Source: Pelargonium nanum (Eukaryota; Streptophyta; Magnoliopsida; Geraniales; Geraniaceae). Taken from it: DNA of 25,046 nucleotides. Where the stretch lies: the NCBI GenBank assembly GCA_036897485.1, contig JAYMTF010001243.1:1-25046 (forward strand), written 5' to 3'. Shown here one piece after another: positions 13,201 to 20,039 of the stretch. The first letter of the stretch is position 1, and the number at the start of each line of letters is the position of its first letter. The notes below the pieces were generated by a model, which saw nothing but the letters and a program-made list of their open reading frames with translations, did no database searches and was not told the DNA's origin. The position numbers and the translations under genes were made by a program.

Positions 13201-13842
13201 ACTTAACAGCAAGATGATCATTACCATGGTGTCCTTGAGCTGCAGCAATATGCAAAGCATCGAAACCGGACCGGTTCTTTTTGGAAACACTGTCCTTATC
13301 CGAATACTTCAACAGTTCCTTGACAACATCCAGATGTCCTCTATCCGCCGCCGTGAACAGCGCCGTCTCCCCCAGCTCATTCACCTCATTCACAACCGAC
13401 GCCCGAATTTCCGCAACCTCCGCATCGAACTCAGCTCCGCTCAGCGTCCCCACCATCTGCGAGTCGATATCGTTCAGTATCTGCTTCACGGCCGCCAGAT
13501 CACCCCGCTGCGCCGCCAGATGCAGCTCAGTATCGTTGTGTCGCCCCGTCACCTGCTTCACGTACTTCTTCTTCCCGGCCTGATCGATCCGCTTTCCAGA
13601 GTTGGAAAGCACCAGAGCAGGAGCCGCCGCCGCCGAAGTCGGCGACGGGGTCGGAGACGGCTCCGCCATCGGATTCTGACTCATCACCAGTCCATTCTCT
13701 ATATCCATCTCACCTACTGTTCACAAAACACAATCAAAAGCTTGAAATGAACTAAGAAGCGAAATCACTGTTCCATGTCTGTTTGTTTCCCGAGAAAATG
13801 AAGCAGAAGAGGAGAAGTACCTTGCTCGATTGAGGAGGCCAT
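10282..13842 (-). CDS. ITN1: ITN1-type ankyrin-repeat, PGG-domain membrane protein, 584 aa
   Basis: Exons, in transcript order: 13842-13821, 13716-13225, 12175-11766, 11112-10282 (TGA). All introns are GT-AG and the frame is continuous over 1755 nt. Residues ~69-345 form a series of ankyrin repeats (DTELHLAAQRGD, NALHLAARQGH, TALHMAVKGQ, TALHVATRKK). About 365-405 is a polar, probably helical linker. Residues ~409-545 form the PGG domain (NNATNSVTVVAVLFATVAFA..FTVPGG) with four predicted membrane helices near 414-433, 451-476, 490-513 and 520-545. The tail is basic and ends SEVDRIFAL. Length and motifs match Arabidopsis ITN1 (At3g12360), reported to act at the plasma membrane in salt and ABA-linked ROS responses; I infer orthology from recalled similarity. 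The first exon encodes only MASSIEQ. Intron 2 contains a Stowaway MITE. The tandem acceptor and unusual promoter are listed separately. Confidence 0.95.
12588..12843. mobile_element. Stowaway-like MITE in intron 2 of the ITN1-type gene
   Basis: The ends read TACTCCATCCGTCCCAAAAT on the left and, on the opposite strand from the right, TACTCCCTCATTTCCAAAAT, giving imperfect terminal inverted repeats of ~30 bp flanked by TA. The ~256-bp interior is AT-rich and non-coding. The 'gcataactaac' core and the GAAAGTGGACA subterminal motif are shared with the MITE at 6365-6569. It lies in the intron 12176-13224. Confidence 0.8.
13714..13719 (-). promoter_or_regulatory. Tandem NAGNAG splice acceptor of ITN1-type intron 1
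   Basis: The minus strand reads CAGTAG immediately before GTGAGATGG. Cutting after CAG gives MASSIEQ-VGEMDIEN; cutting after TAG gives MASSIEQ-GEMDIEN. Both keep the frame, so the two acceptors would give proteins differing by one valine. Plant NAGNAG acceptors are often used alternatively; usage here is unknown. Confidence 0.55.
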
Positions 13843-14072
13843 GAATAGAGGTCAGAACAAACCCTAGGAGTGAAAAGATGACAGAATGAAGTGAAGAAGA
13901 TGATAAGAAGACAAAGGAAAAGGTGTGAGAAAGAGGAAAGTTCAGCGAAGGAACAGTTCTGTCTGTGGCTGGTGTGTGAATCGGGTGGGTTGGCTGAGAA
14001 AATGTTGTTTGGAATTTTGTTTTCCTTTCCTTTCCTTTCTTTTCTTTTCCAAGAAAATTATTCATTTGCTTT

Positions 14073-14080
14073 CCACGTCA
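14073..14080. promoter_or_regulatory. ACGT-core (bZIP-type) element
   Basis: CCACGTCA on the plus strand (TGACGTGG on the minus strand) is an ACGT-core motif of the ABRE/bZIP class. It lies between the TATA box at 14101-14107 and the start codon of the ITN1-type gene, close to the predicted transcription start. A link to ABA or salt responsiveness is inferred from the motif and gene family only. Confidence 0.35.
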
Positions 14081-14100
14081 GCAAAATCCACCTAGCTTGT

Positions 14101-14151
14101 TTATATAGTAGCTTTCTTGCACCATCTTCTCACAACTTACCGATGTGGGAC
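14101..14151 (-). promoter_or_regulatory. Orphan snRNA-type promoter (USE plus TATA)
   Basis: The minus strand has GTCCCACATCG (14151-14141), a perfect plant snRNA upstream sequence element, and TATATAA (14107-14101), with 33 nt between them. That is exactly the spacing of both U5 promoters upstream. Plant Pol II snRNA promoters use this longer spacing; Pol III ones use about 10 nt less. No snRNA-like sequence follows the expected start near 14069. The next gene downstream is the ITN1-type mRNA gene (ATG at 13842), so this may serve as its promoter or be a relic of a lost snRNA copy. Confidence 0.6.
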
Positions 14152-14305
14152 AAAACAGTTACGTGTACAGTATCTTCTTCTTCCTCTGTGCGTCAGTTCA
14201 AACATGCTTCATTTGGAAATTAATTCAGCATAAAATAATGAAACATAAACAGATAGTTTCTGGAGCAGTGAACTGTGTAACAAGATGAACATTGAAACTG
14301 TAATT

Positions 14306-14430
14306 AGTGGGGGCTCTCTTAAAAAGAAACCCCCTCCAAAAATAAGCGTATGCCGCTATAAGCAACGCACACACTGTATTCTTTAGTAAAAGGCGAAAGA
14401 ATAGTTCGTTGTGTGTGCATAGCACGGCTC
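14306..14430 (-). ncRNA. U5: U5 spliceosomal snRNA, copy 1
   Basis: The minus strand carries the invariant U5 loop I CGCCTTTTACT (14395-14385) closed by TTCTTT/AAAGAA, an upper stem of GCACACAC pairing with GTGTGTGC, a basal arm with GCCG pairing with CGGC, the Sm site ATTTTTGG (14343-14336), and a 3' hairpin closed by GGGGG/CCCCC. U5 is the snRNP core RNA that aligns exon ends during splicing in the nucleus. The 5' end is placed near AGCCGTGC from homology with copy 2; either end could move by about 5 nt. A near-match to the plant 3' processing box follows (AGTTTCAA, one base longer than AGTNNAA). Length is ~124 nt, normal for plant U5. Confidence 0.93.
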
Positions 14431-14460
14431 CGTGAGTTTCACAAGAGCAAGCCACACTAG

Positions 14461-14511
14461 TCATATAGGAGCGAGGCTAGTCGATCCTACTGTCGTTAGC
14501 CGATGTGGGAA
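14461..14511 (-). promoter_or_regulatory. U5 copy 1 promoter: USE and TATA
   Basis: The minus strand reads TTCCCACATCG (14511-14501); the first base is T rather than the consensus purine. TATATGA (14467-14461) follows after 33 nt, and the U5 start lies 38 nt after the first base of the TATA element. This is the architecture of plant Pol II-transcribed snRNA genes. Confidence 0.88.
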
Positions 14512-14930
14512 AAAATTCCGCCGATTATAATTAGCTTCGCCATTATTGTTCTCTCTTTTAGCACTCTTCCAGTTTTGTCCTTGCCAAGCATATGATGTAT
14601 GTCCGTATAATCTTAGCCTGTTTCATTAAAATGCCCATCTTAATACCTCTAAAATGGATTGTTGTTGGGTCTTTGGAATTTGTGATTCAAAAATGAAATG
14701 AGATTTCAATTGATTTAGGGTATTGGTCAACTTGGTGGTATCTTTGTGATCATCAATGCGGTTCTTGCCTATAAAATTGATATATACGGTGACAACTGCT
14801 AATAACGTCAATGAGATTACTATGCCAACACGAGCAGTTGTTAAAAATTAATCATGCTGCTTGCAACTTCTAATCATATCAATGAAATCACTATGCTAAC
14901 AGGAGTCCAAACACATTGACAAGAGAAAAA
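14512..14930. other. Spacer between the two U5 genes
   Basis: About 420 bp of mixed-composition DNA that separates the promoter of copy 1 from the 3' box of copy 2. No open frame of interest, no extra USE or TATA pair, and no repeat was recognised. The U5 repeat period is 640 bp measured at either the USE or the RNA start. Confidence 0.5.
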
Positions 14931-14931
14931 C

Positions 14932-14938
14932 TTGAACT
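14932..14938 (-). terminator. snRNA 3' processing box of U5 copy 2
   Basis: The minus strand reads CA, nine bases, then AGTTCAA, which fits the plant snRNA 3' box CA-N(3-10)-AGTNNAA and lies just past the predicted RNA 3' end. This element directs 3' end formation of plant snRNAs. Confidence 0.7.
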
Positions 14939-14945
14939 TAAGATT

Positions 14946-15070
14946 AGTGGAGGCTATCCGTAAAGGACAACCTCTCCAAAAATAGGCGTATGCCGCTATG
15001 AGCTTCGCACACACGGTATTCTTTAGTAAAAGGCGAAAGAATAGTTCGCTTTGTGTGCAAAGCACGGCTG
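14946..15070 (-). ncRNA. U5: U5 spliceosomal snRNA, copy 2
   Basis: The same elements as copy 1 appear on the minus strand: loop I CGCCTTTTACT (15035-15025), the flanking TTCTTT/AAAGAA stem, the Sm site ATTTTTGG (14983-14976), and a 3' hairpin closed by GGAGAGG / CCTCC. It differs from copy 1 at several stem positions (for example ATACCGTG instead of ATACAGTG after loop I) and in most of the 3' hairpin, while loop I and the Sm site are unchanged, which is the pattern expected of genes kept functional. The 5' end is placed by the shared AGCCGTGC and may be off by about 5 nt. It has the canonical USE and 3' box. Confidence 0.94.
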
Positions 15071-15100
15071 CGTGATTTCAACCAGCCATATCTAGACCAC

Positions 15101-15151
15101 TTATATAGCAGCGAGGCCAGCAACAACAATGATCCGTAGCCGATGTGGGAC
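15101..15151 (-). promoter_or_regulatory. U5 copy 2 promoter: USE and TATA
   Basis: The minus strand has GTCCCACATCG (15151-15141), a perfect RTCCCACATCG, then TATATAA (15107-15101) after 33 nt. The U5 start again lies 38 nt after the first TATA base. The far side of this promoter faces the divergent pectate-lyase-fold gene. Confidence 0.92.
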
Positions 15152-15180
15152 TACAAACATTGAGAAATTGAGAACAGTCA

Positions 15181-15240
15181 TGGGCCTATTGAACTTGACC
15201 TCGCAGGCCTACAATATACGATCAAACCATTATAGGCCCA
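15181..15240. promoter_or_regulatory. Site II motifs in the divergent U5 / pectate-lyase-like promoter
   Basis: TGGGCC occurs at 15181-15186 and its complement GGCCCA at 15235-15240. Both lie between the U5 USE (15151) and the start codon at 15361. Site II elements bind TCP-class factors and mark broadly expressed or growth-linked plant promoters. The short intergenic space suggests one regulatory region serving both directions. Confidence 0.5.
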
Positions 15241-15360
15241 TTATACAGTCCATACCCATACTCACTAAACGACAGTCGGTTTTGGCGCTAAATCAACGAC
15301 CAGCGATAACCAAATTTTCAATACCAAAATCAAAATTGTGAGCTCGAACGATCGCCGATC

Positions 15361-17063
15361 ATGGCTTCATTGCCGTACACAGACATCGATTTCACTTTGC
15401 GAGCCCTCTCCGGCCGCGCCGAGGGCTTCGGTCGCTTCGCCGTCGGCGGTCTCGATGGTCCCCTCTATCACGTCCCCTCCTTGGCAGGTTCGTTCTTCGC
15501 CGCCTCTCTCTCACACACACATTTAGGGTTTCATTTCTTCTGAATTTTCTGTTTGTTTCTCGGGATTCTGAGTCGACTGATGTGTGTGCTAAATTAAGAC
15601 GACGGTCCGGGGTCGTTGCGCGAGGGTTGCAGGAAGAAGGAGCCTCTGTGGATAGTTTTCGATGTTTCGGGGACGATTGAGCTGAGATCGTACCTGAATG
15701 TATCGTCGTACAAGACGATCGACGGGCGTGGTCAGAGGGTGAAGCTCACGGGGAAGGGGCTGAGATTGAAGGAATGCGAGCATGTAATTGTGTGCAATCT
15801 GGAGTTTGAAGGAGGGAGAGGGCACGATGTTGATGGGATTCAGATTAAGCCCAACTCGAAGCACATTTGGATCGATCGGTGCAGTCTTCGTGATTACGAT
15901 GATGGTCTCATTGACATCACCAGGCAGAGCACAGACATTACTGTTTCTAGGTGTGTGTTTGGTTGTTGAATATTGAAATGTGATTGATTTATTTGCACAT
16001 TCGTGGAAGTTGGAAGTGAATTGAACTTACTTTTGTGAAAATTGGAAAATGTAGGTTGGTTGTTGATTATTGAAAATCATGAACTGATTGATTGATATCC
16101 ACATAGATTTGATGGATTTGTTTGTGTTTGTACCAGATGTCACTTTGCTTCTCATGACAAGACTATGCTCATTGGAGCAGACCCAACTCATGTTGGTGAT
16201 AGGTGCATTCGGGTTACCATTCATCATTGCTTCTTTGACGGGACAAGGCAGAGACACCCTCGTCTCAGGTTTGGGAAAGTTCATCTGTACAACAATTACA
16301 CCAGGAATTGGGGTATATATGCAGTTTGTGCCAGTGTGGAAGCACAGGTAATTGATGCAAATTATCACATTTTTCGTAATTTTCTACTGGTTTTGTTCAA
16401 TTTCAACTGATTTTGTCTCCACAGATTTATTCCCAATGCAACATATATGAAGCTGGGCAGAAGAAGAAGACTTTTGAGTACTATACAGAGAAGGTAAATG
16501 GTCATCCTCTCTTACTTAATCATCGTTGGTCTATTCTAAAACAAGCCTAGCATATGATGGCATACAATATACATGGAGGGGAACTCAGATTTATTATGTG
16601 CTATCAAAAGTCAGTTATTGAACCAATTATTATGAATATGATCATCCCATGTCATAGAACAGGAACACGCTTGTTGAATTTTTCATTTTATTTTTTTTAT
16701 AAAGTTTGTGCTCTTCGAAAACTGATGTCTTACTTGTTCCTGGTGTCCATCTTCAATCCTATGTGCTAGTTGTAGGCATTTGTCAATCCTATTGTTATAT
16801 ATTCCACAGAATGCTAACAGAATTATCTCTGTTTGTAGGCAGCAGACAAGGAAGAGGGGAAGTCTGGTTTAATAAAATCTGAAGGAGACTTGTTCCTGAA
16901 TGGAGCTGATGCACACTTATTGGTGGGTGCCAATGACCCAGGCGTGTTCAATCCATGTGAATATTACCAGTCATGGACAGTGGAAGCTCCCTCAGATTCT
17001 CTCAAGGAAGCTCTTCGAATTTTTGCAGGTTGGCAATCCATTCCTAGACCGGCTGAAACATGA
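15361..17063 (+). CDS. Pectate lyase superfamily (PL1-like) protein, no signal peptide, 327 aa
   Basis: Exons: 15361-15487, 15599-15950, 16137-16347, 16425-16493, 16839-17063 (TGA), all GT-AG and in frame over 984 nt. The family is a right-handed parallel beta-helix that cleaves polygalacturonate by Ca-dependent beta-elimination. Visible signatures: DDGPGSLREGC at 43-53; GHDVDGIQIKP at 118-128 and DYDDGLID at 141-148, containing the Asp residues expected at the Ca site; WIDRCSL at 133-139; and RHPRLR at 199-204, matching the R-x-P-x-x-R pattern that holds the catalytic Arg. The N-terminus (MASLPYTDIDFTLRALSGRA) is not hydrophobic, so I see no secretion signal, unlike most plant pectate lyases. 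It resembles the short plant 'probable pectate lyase' group. Active-site motifs look intact; substrate and location are unproven. Confidence 0.92.
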
Positions 17064-17671
17064 TTGCTTGTTAGTTCATTTCCTATTTATTTAGTATATA
17101 TTTGATTTTCTTACATTGCATTATTGTGTGTCCATTTTTAATATTTTATTATACTTGTCAAACTTTGGAGTCTTTTTTTCTGCACCGGCACCTATTTTAT
17201 ATAAGCCTTTTACATTACATAGATTATAAAGTACGTTTATTTCCAAAAAAAAAAAGGATATGTTGTTCAAAATATGGTCAGTCAGCTTATACTAGAGCCG
17301 AACTACTTAAATTAGTTTCTCTTTTGGCTGGCTTCTATTCGAATTGCATGCATATAGCTTATATACCCCAACAATGTGAAGTATAAGTCTTTTCAGCTGA
17401 AAATGTCAACTAGTTATTTCAGAATTTTTTTCATAATTTATCTAGATACGTAGTTGCCACTTGCCAGTTTATACAACTTGTCAACAAACCTGTCAAACTT
17501 CAAACTCATTCAAATATGTCAGATTTAAACAAGAAGAAGAAGCATTAAAAAGAACTTAACGATATACATTTAAAACGGACAAATTAACAGTTACAGCAAG
17601 AATAGTCTGTACTAGTCAAACTGATCAACAAGATTTTTATTGTTTATTTCTGATTAGCAACTCTTTTGATC
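17064..17671. other. Convergent intergenic region
   Basis: About 600 bp between the stop codons of the pectate-lyase-like gene and the EXO70 gene. It should contain both 3' UTRs. It is AT-rich with a poly-A run near 17246-17257, and shows no coding signal, RNA gene or repeat that I can recognise. Confidence 0.5.
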
Positions 17672-19576
17672 TCAACGGGGCAAACATCCCGGCGAATATG
17701 CGGATGAGTTTGATGACGAGGTACTCCCTGAAATGGAAGTCCCATGGAACAAGTCTGACAAGTAATTCCCCAAGTCGTCAGGTGCAAACTTTACTAACAC
17801 CTCCAAATTGCTTTCCCCACTCAGCATAGGCAAGCAGGCTTCATAAAATTCTTGATATGCTGGTACAAGCATCTTTGCTATTGATACCTTTATCTCATCC
17901 CTTAACTTCCTGTCTGGTACGATCCAGGACGTCTGTTTTTTGTATGCTTCTTCAAATGATGTATTAAACTTCCTGAAACATTCCTTCGCTGCTGCTGCTG
18001 GTAGCTCCGGAGTATTGTTGGCTGGCAAAGATGAGAAGACCTTTGTCCAAGCCATTGATTCGTAGGTTGATGCATACTGTACAACCTTCTTGGCATGCTT
18101 AAACACCCAATCATCTCCTAGGAAATTTCTGAGTTTGGTTGTATGAACCCTGTCAACAACGAACTGAAGATTGTTGGCTAGGAAAAGGTATGATAAAGAT
18201 ACATCTTTGTACAGATGAGTTTTGCTGTCAAGTTTGCACAGCAGAACTAGTATGAGCCGAGCTAGATGGGCTGACACAGCTGGTGTCGTGCCATCATCAG
18301 ACGTTGGACTCTCTAAGTAAGATTCCAGCAGCTCCAAGCTCCCTGAAGGTGGATGATCGGCAACAATGTCCGAGAGAACTCCACAATAATCTGCAAGTGA
18401 AGATATGCAATTCATCACTGATTCAGTCAACGGGTGAATGCCACCACCAGCCACCGGAGTTTTGGAGGAGTCTTTCTGAATTCTGGCCTCTACGTCCAAT
18501 AGAATGGTCCGAATGGAGTCCCCGAGCTTGTGCAGGGATGTGAGAGCTTGTAATCTGATAGCTGAGGTTGATTCAAAACTGAATATTGAATCGATATCCG
18601 GCCAGACATCGGATATTGCCTCGTAAAGTTCCATTAACTGGAAAATTCTTTCGGGCGTCTGTTTTCCCTTGGCAACGATTTCGGGGAATCTGAATAAATT
18701 GGTTGCTCCTTCTTTGATTATCTCCAGAAAGCAAGGCTCTGTTGTTGCTTCTGATGCTGCAAACACATGATCACAGAGAAGTCGCTCCCCATTAAAGAGT
18801 GTTCTCACAGCGATCTTTATTGCACTCAACCAGTTGGTGATTACACGGTTGAGGGCTTCCGTCTTCATTTTATGAAGATGAGAAGATCTGAACCGCTCAA
18901 TGCCAAGACTGTACAGTCCTTCATCTACTACTGATTTTCTGATAATCTTGTATATCTTCACACACTCTCTGCGGTATCCACAGCTGATCATACAATCAGC
19001 AATCAACTTGAGATCAGACATAGCAACTGCAGATACTTGCTCTGGCTTGGTGATTGCCTCGTCACTGGAAATCTGCAACTCTTCCTCTGTCTCGTCCTCA
19101 TTCTGACCTTCATTTTCATCCTCAAAATCACCTGAGGAAGGACCTGAAGATGACTCCGGGTCCAGGCGGTCACGGTTTGTGGATAAAATCTGATGGAACT
19201 CTTTCTCGAGCCTCTTCATCGCAATCTGCATGAGCTTCTGGGCAAGCACAAGCTTGCTATTGGCTGATGAGCTCTGGGAAACCAGAAAATGCATTGCATG
19301 ACGCAGGTTTTTGACGCTTTGAACATACTCCTTGGCCTCAGTTCTGCTGTGGTGGAAGAGAGAGGTGGCTTGGGTGTTTGAGGATGAGTTTGGATCCCAT
19401 TTGGAGATGATCGTCTGGGCATTCTCGATGGTTTCTTCCACCATTGATTCGGACAAGGCGCGAGGGATTGGAAACGATGGAGAAGAGGAGACGGTTTGAG
19501 CAGACGGGAAGAAGAGACTTGACATCTCTTTTCTCTGCACTAGTGCCTCCCTCTTTTGAGTCTCAATCATAGGCAT
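17672..19576 (-). CDS. EXO70: EXO70 exocyst subunit, EXO70H-like, intronless, 634 aa
   Basis: A single uninterrupted frame of 634 residues. EXO70 binds plasma-membrane phospholipids and links the exocyst to secretory vesicles at sites of polarised secretion. The N-terminal third is helical (about 40-135), followed by a Ser- and acid-rich linker (about 138-175). The Exo70 C-terminal helical-rod domain spans roughly 185-605, with family-typical motifs such as FRFPEIVAKGKQTPERIF, SSKTPVAGGGIHPLT, LADYCGVLSDIV and FAPDDLGNYLSDLFHG. Plant EXO70s are a large family and most non-A members lack introns, as here. Wording in the central region recalls the H group, which has members in trichome wall deposition and immunity; this subgroup call is from memory and is less sure than EXO70 itself. 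The second Met (residue 18) is an alternative start. The gene has no partner exocyst genes nearby. Confidence 0.95.
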   Translation of the reverse strand: MPMIETQKREALVQRKEMSSLFFPSAQTVSSSPSFPIPRALSESMVEETIENAQTIISKWDPNSSSNTQATSLFHHSRTEAKEYVQSVKNLRHAMHFLVSQSSSANSKLVLAQKLMQIAMKRLEKEFHQILSTNRDRLDPESSSGPSSGDFEDENEGQNEDETEEELQISSDEAITKPEQVSAVAMSDLKLIADCMISCGYRRECVKIYKIIRKSVVDEGLYSLGIERFRSSHLHKMKTEALNRVITNWLSAIKIAVRTLFNGERLLCDHVFAASEATTEPCFLEIIKEGATNLFRFPEIVAKGKQTPERIFQLMELYEAISDVWPDIDSIFSFESTSAIRLQALTSLHKLGDSIRTILLDVEARIQKDSSKTPVAGGGIHPLTESVMNCISSLADYCGVLSDIVADHPPSGSLELLESYLESPTSDDGTTPAVSAHLARLILVLLCKLDSKTHLYKDVSLSYLFLANNLQFVVDRVHTTKLRNFLGDDWVFKHAKKVVQYASTYESMAWTKVFSSLPANNTPELPAAAAKECFRKFNTSFEEAYKKQTSWIVPDRKLRDEIKVSIAKMLVPAYQEFYEACLPMLSGESNLEVLVKFAPDDLGNYLSDLFHGTSISGSTSSSNSSAYSPGCLPR

Positions 19577-19798
19577 TGAAGATTCAAAGGTATCTCAGCT
19601 CTTCTCTCTAGTTCTCTGAAATGTAAGTAAACACCTATCGATCTTTTCAGTTATCGAAACTTTAGAGAGAGAGAGAGAGAGAGACTTTTGTTATTGGGTT
19701 TGGGTACTGTGTTGTGAGGATGTTTTGGGAGTTTTATAGAGGAAGAGAATGTGAAGTGTTGAATTGAGGAAGGTTGTTTTAGAGGGAAAAGGAATCAT
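19577..19798 (-). promoter_or_regulatory. EXO70 leader and proximal promoter with a (GA)n tract
   Basis: An uninterrupted (GA)n/(CT)n run lies at about 19664-19684, roughly 90 bp before the start codon; on the coding strand it is CT-rich, a common feature of plant 5' UTRs and core promoters. A TATAAAA-like element (minus strand, near 19731-19738) lies upstream of it. The transcription start is not determinable from sequence alone. Confidence 0.4.
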
Positions 19799-20000
19799 TT
19801 GACTGAGTCTGTTTGTGTGACTATTATATATATAGAGTATCAAGAATCTCAGTCAATTTATATTGGCTGAGACTCTCAGCCAAGAGAGAAACAAAATGGA
19901 TCTGGGCGGGGCGCTCTGCGTCCAAAAATTCATTGAGGTTGGTATAAGTGTTAATCGTTGATGTGGCATCACCTAATTGGCCATGATTTATTGGCTGAGA
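19799..20000. repeat. Array of inverted 10-mers (TTGGCTGAGA) upstream of EXO70
   Basis: The 10-mer TTGGCTGAGA or its complement occurs at 19847-19856 (complement, 1 mismatch), 19863-19872, 19874-19883 (complement) and 19991-20000, with a looser copy at 19799-19808. The copies at 19863-19883 form a perfect 21-bp palindrome with a single central C. AT-rich TATATATATAG motifs lie outside the array on both sides in inverted orientation (about 19827-19836 and 20019-20028), so the block may be a small MITE with subterminal repeats. No target-site duplication was confirmed. Confidence 0.45.
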
Positions 20001-20039
20001 GTCTTTTTCTTTCTCTCGCTATATATATGTGTAAATTGT

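Noticed and set aside
13178-13750. A 190-residue open frame on the plus strand
   Set aside because: It lies antisense to exon 2 of the ITN1-type gene, is very Arg/Ser-rich, and mirrors the GC-rich coding strand. It has no domain and is best explained as a shadow frame.
14101-14160. The TCCCACATCGG motif as the edge of a transposon long terminal repeat, where similar motifs are known
   Set aside because: No matching second terminus or target duplication was found, and the USE-to-TATA spacing equals that of the two real U5 promoters next to it. The snRNA-promoter reading fits better, although not beyond doubt.
14225-15129. Several short minus-strand open frames
   Set aside because: They overlap the U5 snRNA genes and their promoters. 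Their similarity to each other comes from the duplicated RNA sequence, not from protein coding.
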